Origin: an uncultured Chitinophaga sp.
GTDB taxonomy: Bacteria; Bacteroidota; Bacteroidia; Chitinophagales; Chitinophagaceae
Assembly (NCBI RefSeq): GCF_937898475.1
Contig: NZ_CALEJS010000011.1
Span: 364,914 to 428,913, forward strand
Length of the DNA: 64,000 nucleotides
Reading direction: 5' to 3'
Of the stretch, positions 54,575 through 63,897 are shown piece by piece. How positions within the stretch are numbered: position 1 is the first letter of the stretch; every line of letters starts with the position of its first letter. A model generated the notes under the pieces. It saw only the letters and a program-made list of their open reading frames with translations. It was not told where the DNA came from and ran no database searches. A program made the translations under genes and the position numbers.

Positions 54575-54655
54575 AAACCAGGAAATCCGGGCATGTTTAT
54601 TGGGGCTTCAGGGGAAGGAATACACAGGCACTTAGTATAATAAAAACAACTGCGT

Positions 54656-55183
54656 ATGGTACCTGATATCCATAAACTTTGTACCGATCTGGACAACAAT
54701 ACCCGGCTTTTCCTGGACATCCTGGATACGGTACCGCCCGGGAAATTGCAGCAAACCAGTGAACAGACCGCCTGGTGCATTATGGACTGCGCAGAACATG
54801 TATTGATCTATGAGCAACAGGTGGTAAAAGTCTTACAGGGCACTTCATCGCCTGTTAAAGACAGGGCCCCCAACAGCAAAGTGAACGATATCAGCCATTC
54901 CTTCCTGGAATTTGACAAACGGCTGCAGGTGCAAGGCGACCCGGATACACTCCAGGGCGGCTTCAAGAACATAGCCGATTTCAGCAAGGCCTTCCGGCAG
55001 AACCGGGAAGAGATCAAGGCGGTGCTGCAGCAGGAACCGATCGACCAGGTGTGCAATGACATGGAACACCCGGTATTTGGATTCCTGACAAGGATAGAAT
55101 GGGCGTATTATCTTATCTATCATACAGAAAGACACCTCCAGCAGATCAACCGGATCGAAGCCAGCCTTGAAAACATGGGTTAA
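54656..55183 (+). CDS. DinB-superfamily protein
   Basis: 175 residues, four-helix-bundle type. Potential metal histidines occur in DCAEHVLIYEQQ and YLIYHTERHLQQINRI, the usual N- and C-terminal positions for DinB/YfiT proteins. These are putative metal-dependent thiol-transferase-like or hydrolase-like enzymes of uncertain substrate. The first gene right of the lanthipeptide cluster; followed after 45 bp by the YpdA-like reductase. The adjacency with a thiol-reductase-type gene is suggestive, since DinB proteins can be thiol S-transferases. Confidence 0.85.
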   Translation: MVPDIHKLCTDLDNNTRLFLDILDTVPPGKLQQTSEQTAWCIMDCAEHVLIYEQQVVKVLQGTSSPVKDRAPNSKVNDISHSFLEFDKRLQVQGDPDTLQGGFKNIADFSKAFRQNREEIKAVLQQEPIDQVCNDMEHPVFGFLTRIEWAYYLIYHTERHLQQINRIEASLENMG

Positions 55184-55228
55184 ACGCTGAACGCTGCAAG
55201 CATTCCGCTTTATTCGTATTTTTAATCC

Positions 55229-56194
55229 ATGGACACAACATTCGACATTGTAATCGTAGGCGGAGGCCCTATAGGCATTGCCTGTGGGCTGGCAGCACAA
55301 AAGGCAGGACTGAGTTACGTTATTCTGGAAAAAGGCTGCCTGGTGAACTCACTGTACAACTATCCCCTGAATATGACCTTCTTTTCCACTTCAGAGCGGC
55401 TGGAGATAGGCGGCATTCCCTTTATGTCTATCAACGCCAAGCCTACACGCCCTGAAGCACTGGAATATTACAGGCGGGTAGCTACTTCCAGACAACTGCA
55501 TATCAGGCTTTTTGAAGAGGTATCCTCCATCACGCCGGAGGGAGAACAATACACCGTACAAACACCCCGGCAAACATACCAGGGCCGCCATGTGATCATC
55601 GCCACCGGCTTTTATGATATTCCCAACCTGATGCGCGTGCCCGGCGAGGAACTGCCTAAAGTAAAACACTACTACAAAGACCCTCATTTCTACGCGATGC
55701 AGCGCGTAATAGTAGTAGGCGCACACAACTCTGCTGTAGACGCCGCACTGGAAACCTGGCGCAAGGGCGCAGAGGTGACCATGGTAGTGCGGGAAGAAGG
55801 CATCGGCAACCGGGTAAAATACTGGGTAAGACCGGATATTGAGAACCGTATCAAGGAAGGCTCCATCAAAGCGCATTTCCATTCCTGCATCACCGCCATC
55901 CGCCCGGATGAAGTAGATGTCCAGACACCGGATGGCTTAGTCACCATACCCAACGACTATGTGCTGGCCATGACAGGCTACCAGCCCAATTTCGCTTTCC
56001 TGGAAAAAGCAGGCGTGCGTTTATCTGCCGATGAAAAACGGCATCCCGCCTATAACCCGGACACCATGGAGACCAATATGCCCAGGCTATACCTCGCCGG
56101 TGTAGTATGCGGCGGTATGGATACCCACGTGTGGTTCATTGAGAATTCACGGGAACACGCCGACAAAATAATTGGACATATAAAAAGCCGTTAG
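55229..56194 (+). CDS. ypdA: YpdA-family flavin disulfide reductase-like protein
   Basis: 321 residues. FAD motif IVGGGPIGIACGLAAQKAG at the N-terminus, NADPH motif VVGAHNSAVDAALETW near residue 168, and GVVCGGMDTHVWFIENSR near the end. Family members reduce bacillithiol disulfide in Firmicutes; Bacteroidota also contain bacillithiol genes in part. The base thiol here is not known. The position after GGGP is Ile, where the Firmicutes enzymes have a Cys reported as important; a Cys occurs four residues later. Confidence 0.9.
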   Translation: MDTTFDIVIVGGGPIGIACGLAAQKAGLSYVILEKGCLVNSLYNYPLNMTFFSTSERLEIGGIPFMSINAKPTRPEALEYYRRVATSRQLHIRLFEEVSSITPEGEQYTVQTPRQTYQGRHVIIATGFYDIPNLMRVPGEELPKVKHYYKDPHFYAMQRVIVVGAHNSAVDAALETWRKGAEVTMVVREEGIGNRVKYWVRPDIENRIKEGSIKAHFHSCITAIRPDEVDVQTPDGLVTIPNDYVLAMTGYQPNFAFLEKAGVRLSADEKRHPAYNPDTMETNMPRLYLAGVVCGGMDTHVWFIENSREHADKIIGHIKSR

Positions 56195-56236
56195 CCATTA
56201 GCTTTTAGCAGCTAGCAGCCAATAGCTAATTGCTCA
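56193..56236. repeat. Intergenic palindrome
   Basis: GTTAGCCATTAGCTTTTAGC, then GCAGCCAATAGCTAATTGC: imperfect inverted repeat between convergent ypdA and murB, built of the same TTAGC words as elsewhere. May work as a terminator. Confidence 0.55.
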
Positions 56237-57250
56237 AACAATATTGACCTCTCTTTCAAGGTCAACGCCAAACTTTTCCTTTACGCTGTCCAGCACCTGT
56301 TGTGAGAGCTGGTAGATCTCCTGTCCGCTGGCATTGCCGTAGTTCACCAGCACCAGGGCTTGTTTGGCATGTACGCCTGCGTCGTTCTGCCGGTAGCCTT
56401 TCCAGCCGCATTGCTCTATGAGCCAGCCTGCGGCCAGCTTGTAATAGCCATTGTCTACCGGATAGGCCACGATATTGGGATGTGCAGTCCTGAGCGATTC
56501 ATATTGCGCGGCATCTACCGTGGGATTTTTGAAGAAGCTGCCTGCATTACCGATCGCGGCAGGATCGGGCAGTTTGGAACTGCGTATATTGATCACCGCC
56601 TGACTGATAGCCTGGATAGACAGTTCGCCAACGCCCATACGCTGCAGCTCCTGCTCAATGGCCCCATAGCTGGTATTGAAATGCGCCTGCTTCAGTAAAC
56701 GGTAAGTAACGGAAAGGATCACGAACTGATCTTTATACTTTCTCTTGAACACGCTCTCGCGGTAACCAAAAGCACAGTCGGCATTGCCGAAAGTAACCAG
56801 GGCATTATCTTTCAGGTGCCAGGCTTCTACCTCATGGCAATAATCTTTTATCTCCACGCCATAAGCGCCGATGTTCTGCATAGGACTGGCTCCTACATTG
56901 CCGGGTATAAGCGACAGGTTCTCCAGCCCCGCATAGTTGTGTTCAATACAGTACATTACAAAGCGGTGCCACTGCTCACCTGCCCCGGCTTTTACATAGA
57001 TGTAATCATCATCTTCTTTCAGCAGGGTAATGCCTTTCAGCTCATTCTTCAGCACCAGGCCGTCAAAATCCTTTGTGAACAGTATATTGCTGCCTCCGCC
57101 CAGGATCATGCGGGGAGAAGACTGCCAGCGGGTATCCTGCAAAACCGTCTGCAGCTGCTGCAGATCAGCAAATGTGGAAAAGTAACGGGCTTGTGCATTG
57201 ATGCCGAACGTATTATAAGGCCGCAGCAAAACATTTTCAGATACCAGCAT
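56234..57250 (-). CDS. murB: UDP-N-acetylenolpyruvoylglucosamine reductase
   Basis: 338 residues, type I MurB, FAD enzyme that makes UDP-MurNAc. YNTFGINAQARYF at the start, MILGGGSNILFTKDF as FAD-binding loop, SLIPGNVGASPMQNIGAYG, and NAGSFFKNP with the catalytic Ser. Length fits E. coli-like enzymes. Confidence 0.97.
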   Translation of the reverse strand: MLVSENVLLRPYNTFGINAQARYFSTFADLQQLQTVLQDTRWQSSPRMILGGGSNILFTKDFDGLVLKNELKGITLLKEDDDYIYVKAGAGEQWHRFVMYCIEHNYAGLENLSLIPGNVGASPMQNIGAYGVEIKDYCHEVEAWHLKDNALVTFGNADCAFGYRESVFKRKYKDQFVILSVTYRLLKQAHFNTSYGAIEQELQRMGVGELSIQAISQAVINIRSSKLPDPAAIGNAGSFFKNPTVDAAQYESLRTAHPNIVAYPVDNGYYKLAAGWLIEQCGWKGYRQNDAGVHAKQALVLVNYGNASGQEIYQLSQQVLDSVKEKFGVDLEREVNIV

Positions 57251-57322
57251 AATTAAGTGTTCAATGATTAACTTTATAAACAGCTACTAGCTGCGAATTC
57301 ACAAATATAACCTAACAGAACA

Positions 57323-57991
57323 ATGCCTCAAACAGCTGTTGTAATCGGCGCCACCGGCTTAACCGGCAGTCACCTGGTAAACCTCCTTCTGCACCATCCT
57401 GCTTTTGATAAGGTAAAGGTACTGCTGCGCACTCCCTCATTGAAACCGAGGGAGGGGCTCGAGACTGCTATTGTGGACTTCGGGGATGAGGCAGCCCTGG
57501 CGGAGGCCCTGCATGGCGATGCGCTGTTCTGTTGCATCGGCACCACCCGCAGAAAGGCCGGCGGCAAGGAAGAATTCAGGCAGGTGGATTTTGACATCCC
57601 CGTGCGCTGCGCTACCCTGGCCAGACGGCAGGGTTTCCGTCAGTTCCTGCTGATGTCTTCCATAGGTGCCAATGTACGTTCCCGTTTCTTCTACCTGCGC
57701 ACCAAAGGCGAGACCGAACAGGCCGTAACCACGCTGGGTTTCAGCTGCCTGCACATCTTCCGGCCATCCGCACTGCTCGGTAAACGGCGCAAAAAACGCC
57801 TGGGCGAACTACTGGGCCAGTGGCTGGTACTGGTGTTCTATTATCTGCTGCAGGGACGGTGGAAGAAATACAGGGCCATCAAAGCCGCTACCGTGGCCAA
57901 AGCCATGATCAGCGCAGCGGTTAAAGGCGAGGCCGGTACACATATTTATGAGTCGGATGCTATTAAAGAAATGGCGGGAGAACCATTGTAA
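57323..57991 (+). CDS. NAD(P)-binding oxidoreductase (atypical SDR, HTATIP2-like)
   Basis: 222 residues. N-terminal Rossmann motif VIGATGLTGSHLVNLLL, then DALFCCIGTTRRKAGGKEEF and LMSSIGAN, typical of the HTATIP2/CC3-like atypical SDR group. Substrate unknown. Converges on priA. Confidence 0.88.
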   Translation: MPQTAVVIGATGLTGSHLVNLLLHHPAFDKVKVLLRTPSLKPREGLETAIVDFGDEAALAEALHGDALFCCIGTTRRKAGGKEEFRQVDFDIPVRCATLARRQGFRQFLLMSSIGANVRSRFFYLRTKGETEQAVTTLGFSCLHIFRPSALLGKRRKKRLGELLGQWLVLVFYYLLQGRWKKYRAIKAATVAKAMISAAVKGEAGTHIYESDAIKEMAGEPL

Positions 57992-58012
57992 TAGTGATCT
58001 GCCCTCAAACGC

Positions 58013-60457
58013 CTACACACAATCCACATCTGCCACGATCACAACGGAGCGGAATTTCTTCTCCGCCTGCAGCTTTATAAAGTGCTCTTTCAACAATTGC
58101 TTTATCTGTGCGATCACTTTTGCTTCCCGGGGCAGTTTTACCAGCATTTCCTGCAGGTAATTGTTACGCACGCGGCCTACCAATGGAGCGGCAGGGCCTA
58201 CCAGTTGCGGACCCAGGTGCGGATGGAGCCAGTTGCCCAGTACATTGGCAGCCTGTTCTGCTACCTGTTGTTTTTTATGCTTTACCGTGATCTTCAGCAA
58301 CCTGATAAAAGGCGGGTACCCAAAACGCTGCCGTTCAGCGATCTCTGATTCGTACATGGCTTTGTAATCATGTTCGGTCACATATTGCAGTACAGGATGT
58401 CGGGTATTGCTGGCCTGGATGATCACGCGGCCCTTGTCAAATTTACGGCCCGCCCGCCCGCTCACCTGCTCCATCAGCTGGAAAGCTCTCTCATTTACCC
58501 GGAAATCAGGATAGCTCAGCAGGCTGTCTGCACTCAGGATGCCCACCAGGTTCACGTTCTCAAAATCCAATCCTTTCACTACCATTTGTGTACCTACCAG
58601 TATGTCTATACGCTGCTGTTCCAGCATCTGGATCATCTTGTTATGGCTGTCCTTATTACGCACGGCGTCAACGTCCATCCGCGCAATACGGGCAGTAGGG
58701 AACAGCTGCTGCAGGTCTTCCTCTATCTTTTCGGTACCAAAGCTTTTGGGTATCAGCGTTTGGCTGCCGCAGGCGGCGCAGGTATAGAAGTAGGGATATT
58801 GCGTACCGCAGTAGTGACAATGGAGCTTGTCAGAATTACGGTGCCAGGTAAGTGATACATCGCACTGCTTGCAGTGAGGTATCCATCCGCAGGTGGTACA
58901 TAGCAAAAAGGGGGCATAGCCGCGGCGGTTCTGGAACAGGATCACCTGCTTACCGGCGGCCAGGCTTTGGTTTACGCCTTCTACCAGCGCCGGTGTAAAA
59001 TTCTCCTGCATGCGCTTTTCGGCCATCAGCTGTTTAACATCCACTACTTCTATGGATGGCATTTCAAGCCCCCCGAATCTTTCCTGCAGCTCTACCAGCC
59101 CGTATTTACCCTGCCGGGCATTGAAATAGGATTCCAGCGAGGGGGTAGCAGAGCCCAATAGCACCCTGGCCCCGAAAAGGCTGGCATAATAGATGGCCGC
59201 ATCGCGCGCGTGGTAGCGGGGCGCAGGATCCTGCTGTTTATAGGAAGCGTCGTGCTCTTCATCAAGTATGATCAGGCCGATATCCCTGAAGGGTAACAGC
59301 AGGCTGGAACGCGCGCCCAGTATGATCTGCAGCTCGCCGCTCTTCACCTTGTTCCAGATCTCCACCCGCTCATTATTGTTAAAGCGCGAATGATAAATGC
59401 CGATCTTATTACCGAAATGTTTTTGTAAACGCCGGATGATCTGCGCAGTGAGGGCTATTTCCGGCAGCAGGTAAAGCACCTGTTTGCCGCCGGCAATATA
59501 TTCTTCTATCAGCTTTACATACAATTGGGTTTTACCGCTGGAAGTAACGCCGTGCAACAGGGTAACCGGCTTCTGCTCAAAGCTCTGCCGCAGCGCCTGC
59601 AGGGCAGTTTCCTGTGCCGGGCTCAAAGCAAAATCTATCTGCGCAGTGGCCTTACCGCCGGGCACGCGGTCTACCACACGTTTTTCAATCCACACAATAT
59701 TCTTATCCACCAGGCCTTTCAGCTGGGCGGCAGTAGCGCCGGATTTTTTCAGCAGCTCGCTTTGCAGTACGGAGCCCTGCGTTTTCAGCAGATGCAGGTA
59801 GGCCAGCAGCAGCTCCATCTGTTTAGGCGCGCGGCCCAGTTCATTGAAAAGGGCCGACAGCTGTTCTTCCTGTTCGTAGGCAGGATGCAGCTGCACATAA
59901 TTTTCCTTCTTCTCCTTGTACACCTCTTTAAGCTCTTCGTAAATGAGGCATACTTTCTTTTCGATCAGGCGTTTGATGGTCGTGTACACATCTGCTTTGT
60001 CCAGGATCATCTGCACTTCCTCGATGCGCAGCTCTCTTCGTATATGCAGGGCTTCTGCAAGGAGATATTCGTCCTCATCGAGCGCGGTAAGATCATCGCC
60101 AAACTCCTGGTTATATAAAAGGATCGTTTCGCTGGAAAGTTTCAGGTGGGCAGGCAGGGCGGCATTCAGCACCTCTCCTTCCGTACACATGTAATAGCTG
60201 GATATCCAGCTCCAGAAATTGAGCTGGGCCTGGTATACAACGGGATCTTTATCCAGCAGATCGAGCAGGGGCTTGGTTTTGTATTCCAGCGGAGCCTGTT
60301 CGTGCACGGCCTTTACAATACCGGCATATTTTTTCTGCCTGCCCAGTTGAACAGCTACACGGCTGCCTGCCTGTATGGTACCGTTCATGCTATCGGGAAT
60401 AGCATAGGTATAGTTTTTAGGCAGCGCCAGCGGTAATATTACATCTGCATACTTCAT
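58013..60457 (-). CDS. priA: Primosomal protein N' (replication restart helicase)
   Basis: 814 residues. N-terminal DNA-binding domain, helicase core with Walker A GVTSSGKTQLYV, DEEH box (ILDEEHDASYKQ), and the zinc-binding insert with paired Cys motifs (LCTTCGWIPHCKQCD, CHYCG, CAACG). It reloads the replisome at stalled forks. Slightly longer than E. coli PriA. Confidence 0.97.
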   Translation of the reverse strand: MKYADVILPLALPKNYTYAIPDSMNGTIQAGSRVAVQLGRQKKYAGIVKAVHEQAPLEYKTKPLLDLLDKDPVVYQAQLNFWSWISSYYMCTEGEVLNAALPAHLKLSSETILLYNQEFGDDLTALDEDEYLLAEALHIRRELRIEEVQMILDKADVYTTIKRLIEKKVCLIYEELKEVYKEKKENYVQLHPAYEQEEQLSALFNELGRAPKQMELLLAYLHLLKTQGSVLQSELLKKSGATAAQLKGLVDKNIVWIEKRVVDRVPGGKATAQIDFALSPAQETALQALRQSFEQKPVTLLHGVTSSGKTQLYVKLIEEYIAGGKQVLYLLPEIALTAQIIRRLQKHFGNKIGIYHSRFNNNERVEIWNKVKSGELQIILGARSSLLLPFRDIGLIILDEEHDASYKQQDPAPRYHARDAAIYYASLFGARVLLGSATPSLESYFNARQGKYGLVELQERFGGLEMPSIEVVDVKQLMAEKRMQENFTPALVEGVNQSLAAGKQVILFQNRRGYAPFLLCTTCGWIPHCKQCDVSLTWHRNSDKLHCHYCGTQYPYFYTCAACGSQTLIPKSFGTEKIEEDLQQLFPTARIARMDVDAVRNKDSHNKMIQMLEQQRIDILVGTQMVVKGLDFENVNLVGILSADSLLSYPDFRVNERAFQLMEQVSGRAGRKFDKGRVIIQASNTRHPVLQYVTEHDYKAMYESEIAERQRFGYPPFIRLLKITVKHKKQQVAEQAANVLGNWLHPHLGPQLVGPAAPLVGRVRNNYLQEMLVKLPREAKVIAQIKQLLKEHFIKLQAEKKFRSVVIVADVDCV

Positions 60458-60473
60458 CCGGCCTTGTTAATTA

Positions 60474-61247
60474 TTAAGCCTGTTCCAATACGGGGCCGGG
60501 CTGCTCCGTATACTGTTTCAGGGCATCTTCCATGATATTGAACACCTGCTGCTTGAGCGCGGGCAGGTCTTCCATGGTAAGCCCTGCAACAGGAACAGAT
60601 GGCAGGAACAACACACGGCAGCGGCCAGGTGTAAGACTCATCTTTTTATGGTGATGAGGAAAACGGGTGCCGCTGTCAAGGTACAGCACCGGCTTCAGAG
60701 GTGTCTGCGTTTCGATGGCTATACGAAATGCCCCGTTATGGAAAGGAGTGAGCAGCCGGTCTGATTCATTGGTAGTTCCTTCAGGAAAGATCAGGATGGA
60801 TACACCCTGTTTGATCATGTAGATCATTTCACGCACACTGTTAGACCGGCCCACCGCAGAAGACCTGTCTACCAGCACTACCGATTGTTTGTATATAAAC
60901 CCGAAGAAAGGTATTTTCTTCATTTCTATCTTACCCAGGGGCCGGAAGGGCAGCGGCATCACCTTTACGGCAATAGCTGCGTCCAGGTAAGACCGGTGGT
61001 TCACCACGAAGAGAAAGTCTCCCTTTTCATTGTTATCCTTACGGATCTTTCTTACCCATATGCCCACCAGGGGGAACCAGAGGTGGGCCCAGAGGCGGAG
61101 GAAGTAAAACGTAATATTACCTCCTCTTACCTTACCCAGGAGCGAAGCCAGCGCAATTGGGGGAAGAATGAGAAACATGATTGCCAGCCACAATAACAGC
61201 GCATATAACATATAGATCGCATGCAGCGGCTTCAGTAAAATATTCAT
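60474..61247 (-). CDS. 1-acyl-sn-glycerol-3-phosphate acyltransferase (PlsC-like)
   Basis: 257 residues. Two N-terminal hydrophobic helices, acyltransferase motif I VNHRSYLDAAI (HxxxxD), motif III-like FPEGTTNESD. Makes phosphatidic acid at the inner membrane. Start set at ATG 61247 (MNILLKPLHAIYML); an ATG two codons earlier (61253) is possible. 16 bp before priA on the same strand. Confidence 0.92.
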   Translation of the reverse strand: MNILLKPLHAIYMLYALLLWLAIMFLILPPIALASLLGKVRGGNITFYFLRLWAHLWFPLVGIWVRKIRKDNNEKGDFLFVVNHRSYLDAAIAVKVMPLPFRPLGKIEMKKIPFFGFIYKQSVVLVDRSSAVGRSNSVREMIYMIKQGVSILIFPEGTTNESDRLLTPFHNGAFRIAIETQTPLKPVLYLDSGTRFPHHHKKMSLTPGRCRVLFLPSVPVAGLTMEDLPALKQQVFNIMEDALKQYTEQPGPVLEQA

Positions 61248-61305
61248 AAACACAAAAACCCGTTTAGGTGAACGCCAAACCGGAAAATTAGTTAATAATT
61301 GATAA

Positions 61306-61740
61306 TTAGTCGCAGTTACATGTCCATTTCTTATCCAAATCTATACAGGTCACTACCCTGGTTGCCTCCCGGCAGGTAGCAAAAATAATCCTTAAGTGCT
61401 GGCCTTCATTTGAATAGCCTTCCAGGGCGTAAGTAGGACAGGGTTTATCGTGCAGGTTGGATTTTGAAAGGTCTACACGGCCTTTGGCCAGTATCTCCTC
61501 TACCTCTGCCTCGGTTACCTGCCGGCAGTCCATCCGGCAGCGGGCATGCGCCGTATACACCAGGCGGGTATGACGGTTAAATCCGGGTATTTCATCCGCC
61601 GTTTTTGGCGTGCGTAAAACAGTTTCCGTTGGGCGCCCGGCGGGCTTATCCTTAGCTTTTTTGTTCCAGCCCCAGACCAGGAGCAGCAACAGGGACAGGA
61701 CCACAACGGGAAAGTACTTGTGCGTAGTCGCAGGTTTCAT
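61306..61740 (-). CDS. DUF4258-type protein with membrane anchor
   Basis: 144 residues. One N-terminal membrane segment (about 9-25, FPVVVLSLLLLLVWGW), a basic linker, then a compact domain with VYTAHARCRMDCRQVTEAEVEEIL and THE FATCREATRVVTCIDL core that resembles DUF4258. The small domain is rich in Cys (six), unusual for a cytoplasmic protein, so disulfides in the periplasm are possible. Function unknown. Confidence 0.75.
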   Translation of the reverse strand: MKPATTHKYFPVVVLSLLLLLVWGWNKKAKDKPAGRPTETVLRTPKTADEIPGFNRHTRLVYTAHARCRMDCRQVTEAEVEEILAKGRVDLSKSNLHDKPCPTYALEGYSNEGQHLRIIFATCREATRVVTCIDLDKKWTCNCD

Positions 61741-61888
61741 CTAACAGTTAAATTATCACCAGGTTATATCAGGCTAAACTTACGTAAAAAAGCTGAATGC
61801 TTAAAGCGGTACCCAGTAAGCTGATTATCCGCAAGATAGCTGGCATCCCGCGTTTTGCCCCCTGCGTTCTGCGTTCTGCTTTTTTATG

Positions 61889-61896
61889 TAACTTTG
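61889..61896 (+). promoter_or_regulatory. -7 element immediately before mtaB
   Basis: TAACTTTG, 8 bases before ATG 61905, which would give a nearly leaderless transcript. No good -33 element is visible. Confidence 0.45.
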
Positions 61897-61904
61897 CCCT
61901 CCTT

Positions 61905-63182
61905 ATGACTCCGGCAAAAACAGTGGCATTTCATACTCTCGGCTGTAAGCTGAACTTTTCAGAAACCTCCAGCATCAGCAGGTTACTGGAACAGGATGGT
62001 TTTGTTAAAACGGATTTTGAAGGCCGGGCAGATGTGTATGTGATCAACACCTGCTCTGTTACCGACAATGCAGACAAGGAATGCCGGCAGCTGGTAAGGC
62101 GTATACAACGCCGCGCCCCCGAAAGCATGGTAGTGATCACCGGCTGCTATGCCCAGCTCAAACCCAGGGAGATCGCCTCCATTGAAGGGGTAGACCTGGT
62201 ACTGGGCGCCGCCGAAAAGTTCAATATCGTAGATCACCTCAAAACGCTCACCAAAGGTGACAGCGCCCGTATCTGCTCCTGCGACATTGAAGAGGTCAAC
62301 TCCTTCCACTCCTCCTACTCCCTGCACGACCGTACCCGTACCTTCCTCAAGGTGCAGGACGGATGCGACTATAACTGTACCTTCTGCACCATACCCATGG
62401 CCCGCGGCAAAAGCCGCAGCGACAGCGTGGAGAACGTACTGCAGAACGCAAGGACCCTGGCCGCCAACGGTGTGAAAGAGATTGTGCTCACCGGCGTAAA
62501 CCTGGGCGATTTTGGCAAAGGTCTGCACGGCGGCAAAAAGCGGGAGGAAACCTTTTTTGAACTGGTACAGGCACTGGACCAGCTGGAAGGTATTGAACGT
62601 TACCGCATCTCTTCCATTGAGCCTAACCTGCTCAGCAATGAGATCATTGAGTTTGTTGCCAACAGCCACAAATTCATGCCGCACTTCCATATTCCGCTGC
62701 AAAGCGGCAGCAATGAAATATTAGGCCTGATGCGCCGCCGCTACCGCCGCGAACTATATGCAGAAAAAGTAGGACTGATCAAGCAATTCATGCCGCATTG
62801 CGCCATCGGCGTAGACGTGATCGTTGGCTTCCCTGCTGAAAGCGATGCCCATTTCCAGGAGACCTATGATTTCCTGCATACAATGGATATTTCCTACCTG
62901 CACGTGTTCACTTATTCAGAAAGGGCCAATACGCTTGCACTGGAAATTGAGCCGGTAGTGCCCATGGCACAGCGCCATGAAAGGAATAAAATGCTGCGCA
63001 ATCTCAGCCATAAGAAACTCCAGTATTTTACGGCCCAACATATTGGTCAAACCCGTAAAGTACTGTTTGAAGGGCATAATAAAGACGGGATGATGGAAGG
63101 ATATACGGATAATTATATTAAGATCACTACGCCGTACAGGGAAGAGTGGGTGAATAGGGTGGTGGATTGGGAGCTGAGATAA
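61905..63182 (+). CDS. mtaB: tRNA t6A37 methylthiotransferase MtaB
   Basis: 425 residues from ATG 61905 (MTPAKTVAFHTLGCKLN); a longer frame from 61797 adds an unlikely Cys/Ile-rich stretch. N-terminal UPF0004 domain with three cluster Cys (LGCKLN, NTCSVTD, TGCYAQ), then radical SAM motif CDYNCTFCTIP and a C-terminal TRAM-like end. Adds methylthio to t6A at position 37 of tRNAs. Confidence 0.96.
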   Translation: MTPAKTVAFHTLGCKLNFSETSSISRLLEQDGFVKTDFEGRADVYVINTCSVTDNADKECRQLVRRIQRRAPESMVVITGCYAQLKPREIASIEGVDLVLGAAEKFNIVDHLKTLTKGDSARICSCDIEEVNSFHSSYSLHDRTRTFLKVQDGCDYNCTFCTIPMARGKSRSDSVENVLQNARTLAANGVKEIVLTGVNLGDFGKGLHGGKKREETFFELVQALDQLEGIERYRISSIEPNLLSNEIIEFVANSHKFMPHFHIPLQSGSNEILGLMRRRYRRELYAEKVGLIKQFMPHCAIGVDVIVGFPAESDAHFQETYDFLHTMDISYLHVFTYSERANTLALEIEPVVPMAQRHERNKMLRNLSHKKLQYFTAQHIGQTRKVLFEGHNKDGMMEGYTDNYIKITTPYREEWVNRVVDWELR

Positions 63183-63204
63183 GGATGTAAAATATTATTG
63201 TAAA

Positions 63205-63236
63205 TAAAAGAGGCCTTCGTAGTGACGAAGGCCTTT
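63205..63236. terminator. Terminator between mtaB and GIY-YIG gene
   Basis: GGCCTTCG/CGAAGGCC stem with AAAAGA before and TTTT after; loop TAGTGA-like. Serves mtaB; bidirectional in form. Confidence 0.85.
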
Positions 63237-63269
63237 TACTTTTGTGGGTGTTGGGATATTTTTAACGAC

Positions 63270-63533
63270 CTATTTTGCCGAATGCGAACCAACTAAATTT
63301 TCAATCATTTTCCGGCTTTTCCAGGCCTTGATTTTACGTTCTCTCTGATAAGCATCTTTTTTTGAGGTAAACATTTCTGTATAAACAATTGTCCAGTCCC
63401 CCGTTCTGCCTGTGAACCCCTTATGATCAGCGTTATGCTTTCGCAGACGTTCCTGCAGATCATCTCCGGTATATCCAATGTAGTATGAATCGCGGGTTAC
63501 AGAGTAGAGGATGTACAGATAAAACATGGCCAT
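63270..63533 (-). CDS. GIY-YIG nuclease-domain protein
   Basis: 87 residues, single small domain: FYLYILYSVTRDSYYIGYTG with the YxL...YIG core, LQERLRKHN, and the glutamate-bearing ERKIKAWKS end. Small YhbQ-like members are frequent in Bacteroidota in many copies. An ATG two codons later (63527) is equally possible. Confidence 0.88.
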   Translation of the reverse strand: MAMFYLYILYSVTRDSYYIGYTGDDLQERLRKHNADHKGFTGRTGDWTIVYTEMFTSKKDAYQRERKIKAWKSRKMIENLVGSHSAK

Positions 63534-63565
63534 TGATTTTTCAGGTTAACAAATTGTAACAAACA

Positions 63566-63593
63566 AAAAGGTCTCCATAAAACTGGAGACCTT
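63566..63593 (-). terminator. Terminator of the tRNA-Val array
   Basis: Minus strand: AAGGTCTCCA, loop, TGGAGACCTT followed by TTTG. Directly after the CCA end of the last tRNA-Val gene. Confidence 0.85.
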
Positions 63594-63671
63594 TGGTGGG
63601 AGTTGACGGGGTCGAACCGCCGACCCTCTGCTTGTAAGGCAGATGCTCTGAACCAACTGAGCTAAACTCCC
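63594..63671 (-). tRNA. tRNA-Val (TAC)
   Basis: Anticodon TAC (complement of GTA at 63634-63636) in CTTACAA loop with TCTGC/GCAGA stem. Acceptor GGGAGTT/AACTCCC and T arm GGCGGTTCGACCCCGTC intact; CCA encoded. Identical to the copy exactly 200 bp away. Confidence 0.96.
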
Positions 63672-63698
63672 TTAATAACTTTTGGACCTTAACATTAA

Positions 63699-63769
63699 GG
63701 AGCACGCTTGCTGAACCGCGACCCCTCCGACTTTGTCGGTGTGCGCTGAACCAACTAAGCTAAATTCCC
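63699..63769 (-). pseudogene. Degenerate tRNA-Val-like element
   Basis: 5' half GGGAATTTAGCTTAGTTGGTTC follows tRNA-Val with point changes. Anticodon arm replaced by CCGAC-AAA-GTCGG, a short self-complementary hairpin without a 7-base loop. The T arm and 3' acceptor half (GTGCTCC) do not pair with the 5' end. Not a functional tRNA. Confidence 0.8.
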
Positions 63770-63793
63770 TTAATGATTTTAAAAACTTAAAAA

Positions 63794-63871
63794 TGGTGGG
63801 AGTTGACGGGGTCGAACCGCCGACCCTCTGCTTGTAAGGCAGATGCTCTGAACCAACTGAGCTAAACTCCC
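63794..63871 (-). tRNA. tRNA-Val (TAC), second copy
   Basis: Same sequence as the copy at 63594, with TAC anticodon and encoded CCA; the offset is exactly 200 bp. Confidence 0.96.
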
Positions 63872-63897
63872 ATAATAAATTTAGAACTTAACTTTTA

